From: Allobosea sp. BK604
GTDB lineage: Bacteria > Pseudomonadota > Alphaproteobacteria > Rhizobiales > Beijerinckiaceae
Length of the DNA: 64,000 bases
NCBI RefSeq assembly: GCF_004341515.1
Contig: NZ_SLZF01000003.1
Location: 62,001 to 126,000, forward strand
Reading direction: 5' to 3'
Of the stretch, positions 59,586-64,000 are shown one piece after another. The notes under the pieces are model-generated. The model was given only the letters and a program-made list of their open reading frames with translations. It was not told the DNA's origin and ran no database searches. The translations under genes and the position numbers were made by a program. Each line of letters starts with the position of its first letter. Position 1 is the stretch's first letter.

Positions 59586-60871
59586 AGCTGGATGTCGTCA
59601 GGCAGCCCGCCGAGCTCCTTGAGCTTCACCGGCCGGCCCTGCTTGACGCTCTCCATCGCGGCGGCCCCGCAGAGCATCGACATGGCCCCGGCGAGCGCAC
59701 CGGCGCGCTGGCCGAGCGGATCGGGCGTGCCCGGCCGGAACAGCATGTCACGCAGCCGGTCGTCGCCGCCGAAATGGCCGCCGCTGTAATGCGGCACGCG
59801 GATGCGCTCGACCTTGCCGAAATTCCGCATCAGCAGGATCTCGTCATGATCAGGCACCTCGAAGGCCTGGCGCTCATACTGGCGGATCTCGATGCGCCCC
59901 TTGGTGCCGTTGAAGGCGAGGTGGTGCCCCTCGATCGGCATGAAGGTGTTCAGCGAATAGGAGACGATGACGCCGTTCTCATAGCGCAGCATCGCCGTCA
60001 TCGTGTCGGGGATGTCGATATCCTCGCGATAGACGCAGCCGTCGCGATAATAGCCGTCGACATCGGCCGGCTCGTCATAGAGCGCGGTGAGCCACGGGTC
60101 CTTGCTCATATCGAGATAGAACTCGCATTGGCTCGTGTGCGGGCAGGAGGTGCAGCGCTCGCCGCGGAACGGACCGTTGCGACCATAATTGCGTTGCGTG
60201 CCATAGGCGGAGACCTCGACCGCGGTCGATTCCAGGTACCAGTTCAGCAGGTCGAAATGATGCGTCGACTTGTGGACGAAAAGGCTGCCGGAGTTCCGCT
60301 CATAGGCGTGCCAGCGGCGGAAATAGTCGGCGCCGTGCTTGGTATCGAGATACCAGTGGAAATCGACCGAGGTCACCGTGCCGATCGCGCCCTCGCGCAA
60401 CAGCTGCTTGATGCGCGCCGCCGTCGGCGCGAAGCGGTAATTGAACGTGACGTCGATCTGCCGGCCCGTGCGCTTCTCCGCTTCCAGGATACGGCGGCAC
60501 TTTTCTGGCGTCGTCGTCATCGGCTTCTCGGTGATGACCCGGCAACCGGCTTCCAGCGCCTTGACGATGATCTCGTCATGGGTGTCGTCGCGGCTGCAGA
60601 CGATGACGATCTCGGGCTTGGCAACAGCCAGCATCTCGTCGACATTGGTGTAGATCGGTGCGTTCGTGCCCATCTGCTGGCGCGCATGGCTGGCGCGCAT
60701 CTCGTTGATGTCGCAGACGGCGACGAATTCCGCGCGGTCGCGCCAGCCGGCGAGCAGTTCCTTGCCCCACATGCCCGCACCGCGATGGCCGGTGCCGACC
60801 AAGGCCACGCGATGGCGCTCTTCATTCGCGGCAGGCGCCGCCTCCCTCGTCAAACTCGCCGCGTCCGTCAT
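59582..60871 (-). CDS. Gfo/Idh/MocA-family oxidoreductase
   Basis: 429 aa from ATG 60871. NAD(P)-binding N-terminus RVALVGTGHRGAGMWGKELL, then VCSRDDTHDEIIVKALEAGCRVITEKPMTTTPEKC with the catalytic-site Lys of EKP, and a C-terminal sheet domain. A four-Cys insertion (RCTSCPHTSQCEF) could bind zinc, an uncommon addition seen in one sugar-dehydrogenase subgroup. It oxidises a sugar or inositol-like ring. It is convergent with fucU (4-base overlap) and follows the GntR gene on the minus strand. Confidence 0.9.
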   Translation of the reverse strand: MTDAASLTREAAPAANEERHRVALVGTGHRGAGMWGKELLAGWRDRAEFVAVCDINEMRASHARQQMGTNAPIYTNVDEMLAVAKPEIVIVCSRDDTHDEIIVKALEAGCRVITEKPMTTTPEKCRRILEAEKRTGRQIDVTFNYRFAPTAARIKQLLREGAIGTVTSVDFHWYLDTKHGADYFRRWHAYERNSGSLFVHKSTHHFDLLNWYLESTAVEVSAYGTQRNYGRNGPFRGERCTSCPHTSQCEFYLDMSKDPWLTALYDEPADVDGYYRDGCVYREDIDIPDTMTAMLRYENGVIVSYSLNTFMPIEGHHLAFNGTKGRIEIRQYERQAFEVPDHDEILLMRNFGKVERIRVPHYSGGHFGGDDRLRDMLFRPGTPDPLGQRAGALAGAMSMLCGAAAMESVKQGRPVKLKELGGLPDDIQL

Positions 60872-60955
60872 CACTACATTTCCTCGTTGGTCTCTTGCTT
60901 TTGAACCCGACGGTCGGTGCGCTGAGCCGGACTCGCCGGTCGCAGCCACCAGCCG

Positions 60956-61696
60956 TCAGACGAAATAGTTCGGGTACGCGACGCGCAGCCGGTCGAGATC
61001 CGGGATCACCACGTTGAGATGGGTCTGCATCGCGTCCCGCGCCGCCGCGACATTGCGGCTCGCAATGGCGTCGCGGATGAGCACATGTTCGCCGATGACC
61101 TGGTGCATGCGACCCGCGACCGGCAGGGTCAGCCGACGCGCCCGGTTGATCTGCACCTTCACCTGGCGCAGCAGCTTCCAGATGCTGGGATAGCCGGCGA
61201 TCAGCGCGATCGTCTCGTGGAAGGCCTCGTCGGCCTCGTGGAACGCGTCGATATCGCCGAGATCGGCGAGCATGCGCTGGCTGGCGAGCTTGGCGTCGAG
61301 CTGGGCGATATCCGCGATCGTCGCGATCTCCGCCATGCGCCTGATCGCCGTATCCTCGAGCGCCAGCCGGATCACATGCGCCTCGGGGATCGAGCCGAGC
61401 GGAATATGCGACACGAACGTGCCCGATTGCGGAAAGATGTCGACCAGCCCGTCCTCGGCGAGCCGGATCAGCGCCTCGCGCACCGGCGTCTTGCTGACGC
61501 CGAATTGCTGCGTGAGCGCCTTCTCCTGGAGAGGCGTTCCCGGCACGAGGCGCATGTTGACGATGGCCTCGTAGAGATCGTCGTAGATCACCGTCGCGGT
61601 GGTGACGCGCCTGATCGATGGTCGGATTCCCGACATGGCCGATCGGCCCCGCGGGACCGGCCCTTCCGCAACCTCGTGCTCGCCTTGCGTTTCCAT
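60956..61696 (-). CDS. GntR-family regulator (FCD type)
   Basis: 246 aa from ATG 61696; ATG 61636 would give 226 aa. The HTH reads VIYDDLYEAIVNMRLVPGTPLQEKALTQQFGVSKTPVREALIRLAEDGLVDIFPQSGTFVSHI, followed by a helical FCD domain with metal-site Asp/His (FHEADEAFHETI, GEHVLIRDAI). It lies 84 bases before the Gfo/Idh gene and is divergent from the sugar ABC importer. The palindromic region at 61738-61759 lies between them, so it probably represses both sides until a sugar acid is bound. Confidence 0.9.
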   Translation of the reverse strand: METQGEHEVAEGPVPRGRSAMSGIRPSIRRVTTATVIYDDLYEAIVNMRLVPGTPLQEKALTQQFGVSKTPVREALIRLAEDGLVDIFPQSGTFVSHIPLGSIPEAHVIRLALEDTAIRRMAEIATIADIAQLDAKLASQRMLADLGDIDAFHEADEAFHETIALIAGYPSIWKLLRQVKVQINRARRLTLPVAGRMHQVIGEHVLIRDAIASRNVAAARDAMQTHLNVVIPDLDRLRVAYPNYFV

Positions 61697-61733
61697 CTCT
61701 TATCCTGGTCGGGGATAGCCGCTCGATCCAGCT

Positions 61734-61759
61734 TTGACATACTAGTATCTTAGTGTATG
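61734..61759. promoter_or_regulatory. promoter/operator between GntR and the sugar ABC operon
   Basis: A -35-like TTGACA (61734-61739, plus strand) overlaps the 10-bp palindrome ATACTAGTAT (61739-61748), itself inside the wider arms CATAC/GTATG (61738-61759). AT-rich and well placed for GntR control of the importer. Confidence 0.5.
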
Positions 61760-62080
61760 AGTTTTTCAAGAGTTCAAAACTAGATGCTCGCATGGAACGC
61801 CACCCCGAAGGGTCACAGCTGAATGAAAGGCCGGCCGGGCGGCGCTCGTCCGTCCGGTCCGACGCAGTCAGCCTGTCATCGCTTCGTCGTGGAATTCACG
61901 TGCAATTTCCCCCGGAAGCGCGGCAGACTATCGCCGATGCTCCCCTGAGGAGCGGCGCAAGCGAGGATTATCGTGCCCGCGGTGCAAGCCGGGCTCATGC
62001 AGGCTACAGCGCGCTGACACGCGCCAACGACATCAAGCAAAAACAAATCTTGGAAACGCACCAGTCGAGGGAGAGAGTCG
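61760..62080. other. leader region without a recognised gene
   Basis: About 320 bases between the GntR operator and the importer receptor. I see no homology-like coding sequence, repeat or riboswitch; the only clear element is the ribosome site GGGAGAG just before 62081. Confidence 0.5.
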
Positions 62081-63367
62081 ATGAAAGGCTATTCTGTTAG
62101 CCGCCGTGCCCTGCTCAAAGCCGGCACCGGCGTCGCAGCGGCATCGCTGCTGGGTTTGAAATCAGTATCCGCTCAGGAGAAGAGCATCAGGGTGTTCTGG
62201 TGGGGCTCGCAGGAGCGTGCCGACCGGACCAACCGCGCCGTCGACGCCTATAAAAAGGCCAATGCAGGCATCGATGCCAAGACCGAGTTCGCCGGCTGGT
62301 CCGATTACTGGCCGCGCCTGGCGACCCGCGTCGCCGGCCGCAATGCGCCGGACCTGATCCAGATGGATTACCGGTACATGTTCGAGTACGCGCGCCGCGG
62401 CGCGATCGTGCCGCTCGACCAGTATCTCGGCAATGCGCTCAAGATCGAGGATTTCGGCAAGGCCAACCTCGAATCCTGCAGCGTCGACGGCAAGCTCTTC
62501 GGCATCAATCTCGGCGTGAATTCCTCCTGCGCCGTCTATGACATGTCGGCCTGGGAGCAGGCGGGCGTCGAGCCGATGACCTTCGGCACGAACTGGGACG
62601 AGTTCGCCAGCAAATGCGCCGCCTTCGCCAAGGGCAACAAGCGCCGGCGCTTCTACGCCACGATGGATGCAAGCGGCCATGAACCCGCCTTCGAGCTCTG
62701 GCTCGTCCAGAACGGCAAGGTGCTCTACACCGAGGACGGCAAGCTCGGCTTCGACGAGAAGGACGCCGGCAACTGGTTCAAGTACTGGGCCGATCTGCGC
62801 AAGGCAGGCGGCTGCGTCCCGGCCGATGTCCAGGCGCTCGACAAGTCGACCCTCGACACCACCATGCTGACGCTCGGCCATGCCGCGACCGTGTTCCCGC
62901 ATTCGAACCAGTTCGTCGGCTTGCAGCAGCTCAACAAGGCCAAGCTCGACATCACCGCCTTCCCGGTCACCAAGGGCGGCAAGCCGGGCCAGTATCTGAA
63001 GCCGTCGCAGATGTGGTCGATCGCCTCGGATTCGAAGCTGCCGGAGGTCGCGGCCAAGCTGGCGAACTTCACGGTCGCGGAGCCCGAGGGCACGAAGATC
63101 CTCGGTGTCGAGCGCGGCGTGCCCGCCTCCTCCGCCGTCCGCGAGCAGCTTGCGCCGGATCTCGACGACGTCAGCAAGAAGGTCGTCGACTATATCGGCA
63201 AGCTCGGCCCCTATACCGCCAAGCTGCCGCCCTCCCCGCCCAAGGGCGCCGGCGAGGTCTTCACGGTTCTCGAGCGCGTCAGCCAGGAGGTCGGCTTCGG
63301 CACCTCCCCGGAGGAAGGCGGCAAGAAATTCGTCACCGAGGCCCAGACGATCCTCAAGCGGGGTTGA
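62081..63367 (+). CDS. sugar ABC transporter substrate-binding protein
   Basis: 428 aa SBP_bac_1 receptor. SRRALLKAGTGVAAASLLGLKSVSAQ is a twin-arginine-type signal. The mature domain starts KSIRVFWWGSQERADRTNRAVDAYKKANAGIDAKTEFAGWSDYWPRLATRVAGRNAPDLIQMDYRYMFEYARRGAIVPLDQYL, typical of carbohydrate (CUT1) receptors. The permease gene follows by 5 bases. The GntR and Gfo/Idh genes next door suggest the ligand is a sugar or uronate-type saccharide. Confidence 0.93.
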   Translation: MKGYSVSRRALLKAGTGVAAASLLGLKSVSAQEKSIRVFWWGSQERADRTNRAVDAYKKANAGIDAKTEFAGWSDYWPRLATRVAGRNAPDLIQMDYRYMFEYARRGAIVPLDQYLGNALKIEDFGKANLESCSVDGKLFGINLGVNSSCAVYDMSAWEQAGVEPMTFGTNWDEFASKCAAFAKGNKRRRFYATMDASGHEPAFELWLVQNGKVLYTEDGKLGFDEKDAGNWFKYWADLRKAGGCVPADVQALDKSTLDTTMLTLGHAATVFPHSNQFVGLQQLNKAKLDITAFPVTKGGKPGQYLKPSQMWSIASDSKLPEVAAKLANFTVAEPEGTKILGVERGVPASSAVREQLAPDLDDVSKKVVDYIGKLGPYTAKLPPSPPKGAGEVFTVLERVSQEVGFGTSPEEGGKKFVTEAQTILKRG

Positions 63368-63372
63368 TCCGC

Positions 63373-64000
63373 AATGGTAAGTTATACCGCAGGCGTTGCG
63401 GTCGATAAGCGCCCGGCGAAGGCCGGGCGCTTCAGCCGCCTCTTCTTCGCCGGCAATGGCGCAGGCTACATGTTCCTGCTGCCTTGGCTGATCGGGTTCC
63501 TCGGGCTGACGCTCGGCCCGGCCCTGGCCTCGCTCTACCTGTCCTTCACCAATTACGACCTGCTGCAGTCGCCGCAATTCGTCGGCGCGGCCAATTACGT
63601 CCACATGGCGACGGCCGACGCGAAATTCGCCGCGGCGATGAAGGTCACCTTCATCTACGTCATCCTCTCCGTGCCGCTGAAGCTCGCCTTCGCGCTGGCG
63701 CTCGCCATGGCCTTCAACCGCGGCATCAAGGGCCTGCCGGTCTACCGCGCGATCTTCTACCTGCCCTCGCTGCTCGGCGGCTCGGTCGCCATCGCGGTGC
63801 TGTGGCGCCAGCTCTTCGCCGCCGATGGCCTGGTGAACTCGGTGCTCTGGCTTTTCGGCATCGACGGCCCGAGCTGGATCTCGAACCCGAATTATTCGCT
63901 CTACACGCTGGTCGTGCTCTCGGTCTGGCAGTTCGGCTCCCCGATGATCATCTTCCTCGCCGGTCTCAGGCAGATCCCGCAGGACATGTACGAGGCTGCC
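63373..64000 (+). CDS. sugar ABC permease (MalF-like, CUT1), truncated by the window end
   Basis: At least 209 aa; the frame is open to the last base. After a basic N-terminus the first membrane segment is YMFLLPWLIGFLGLTLGPALASLYLSF, then TNYDLLQSPQFVGAANY, the usual UgpA/MalF spacing, and further segments VTFIYVILSVPLKLAFALALAMAF, YRAIFYLPSLLGGSVAIAVLWRQLF and LVVLSVWQFGSPMIIFLAGL. The visible end LRQIPQDMYEAA is the start of the EAA loop. The rest of the operon, probably a second permease, lies beyond the window. Confidence 0.92.

Noticed and set aside
61753..62080. Open frame between the GntR operator and the sugar receptor
   Set aside because: No domain-like sequence, overlaps the promoter and runs into the receptor start in another frame.
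1..64000. tRNA, rRNA, CRISPR array, prophage or integrative element
   Set aside because: No cloverleaf-like sequences, regular spacer repeats, integrases, transposases or phage structural genes were found by reading.

Overview
This is a GC-rich window (about two thirds G+C by eye) from an alphaproteobacterium, most likely a Hyphomicrobiales member of the Bosea/Methylobacterium type. The gene set supports this: Kup, Zur-ispG, a Fur-type Zur, a METTL20-like lysine methyltransferase, D-3-hydroxybutyrate dehydrogenase, many tripartite tricarboxylate transporter (TTT) receptors, Dpp-type ABC importers and MmgE/PrpD proteins. RIME-like palindromic repeats also fit. I cannot fix the genus. I see no rRNA, tRNA, CRISPR array, prophage or transposase.

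Layout. 1-9.2 kb: housekeeping and small enzymes (methyltransferase, glyoxalase II, cupin, GNAT, an orphan TTT receptor, kup, ispG, zur, bdhA). 9.2-16.5 kb: patatin, two TetR genes each divergent from a target across a visible operator, a lysine methyltransferase, a glycosyltransferase and a fosmidomycin-resistance-type MFS exporter. 16.7-20.1 kb: an ECF sigma factor, a membrane anti-sigma factor and a secreted subtilase in one operon, plus a small secreted protein. The sigma gene and the small gene share the same promoter-like motif. 20.1-24.8 kb: LysR/PPOX pair, threonine-type dehydratase and a gamma-glutamyltransferase-like enzyme. 24.8-34.1 kb: a long minus-strand catabolic cluster (GntR, two MmgE/PrpD proteins, a complete TTT transporter, an SDR lacking its usual catalytic Ser and Tyr, TauE/SafE exporter, second TTT receptor). 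34.3-36.2 kb: an ArsR/SRPBCC/DUF1801 operon. 36.4-45.1 kb: a LysR-controlled phosphonoacetate hydrolase (phnA) cluster with a second alkaline-phosphatase-superfamily enzyme and a complete Dpp-type ABC importer. 45.3-51.7 kb: mixed metabolic genes and several interspersed repeats. 51.8-64 kb: a Dpp-type importer without ATPases, LacI, amidase, aldose dehydrogenase, fucose mutarotase, Gfo/Idh dehydrogenase, GntR and the start of a sugar ABC importer running off the right edge.

Most notable: (1) a 106-bp two-hairpin repeat occurs five times. One copy sits in frame inside the fused ABC ATPase gene and adds 34 codons, like the Rickettsia palindromic elements; three other copies supply the TAG stop codon of the gene they follow. 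(2) In the sigma/anti-sigma/subtilase operon, the periplasmic domain of the anti-sigma factor looks like the subtilase's own propeptide, which suggests a protease-sensing switch. (3) phnA is coupled to a peptide-type importer, and a 23-bp near-perfect palindrome lies inside its AT-rich 5' coding end.
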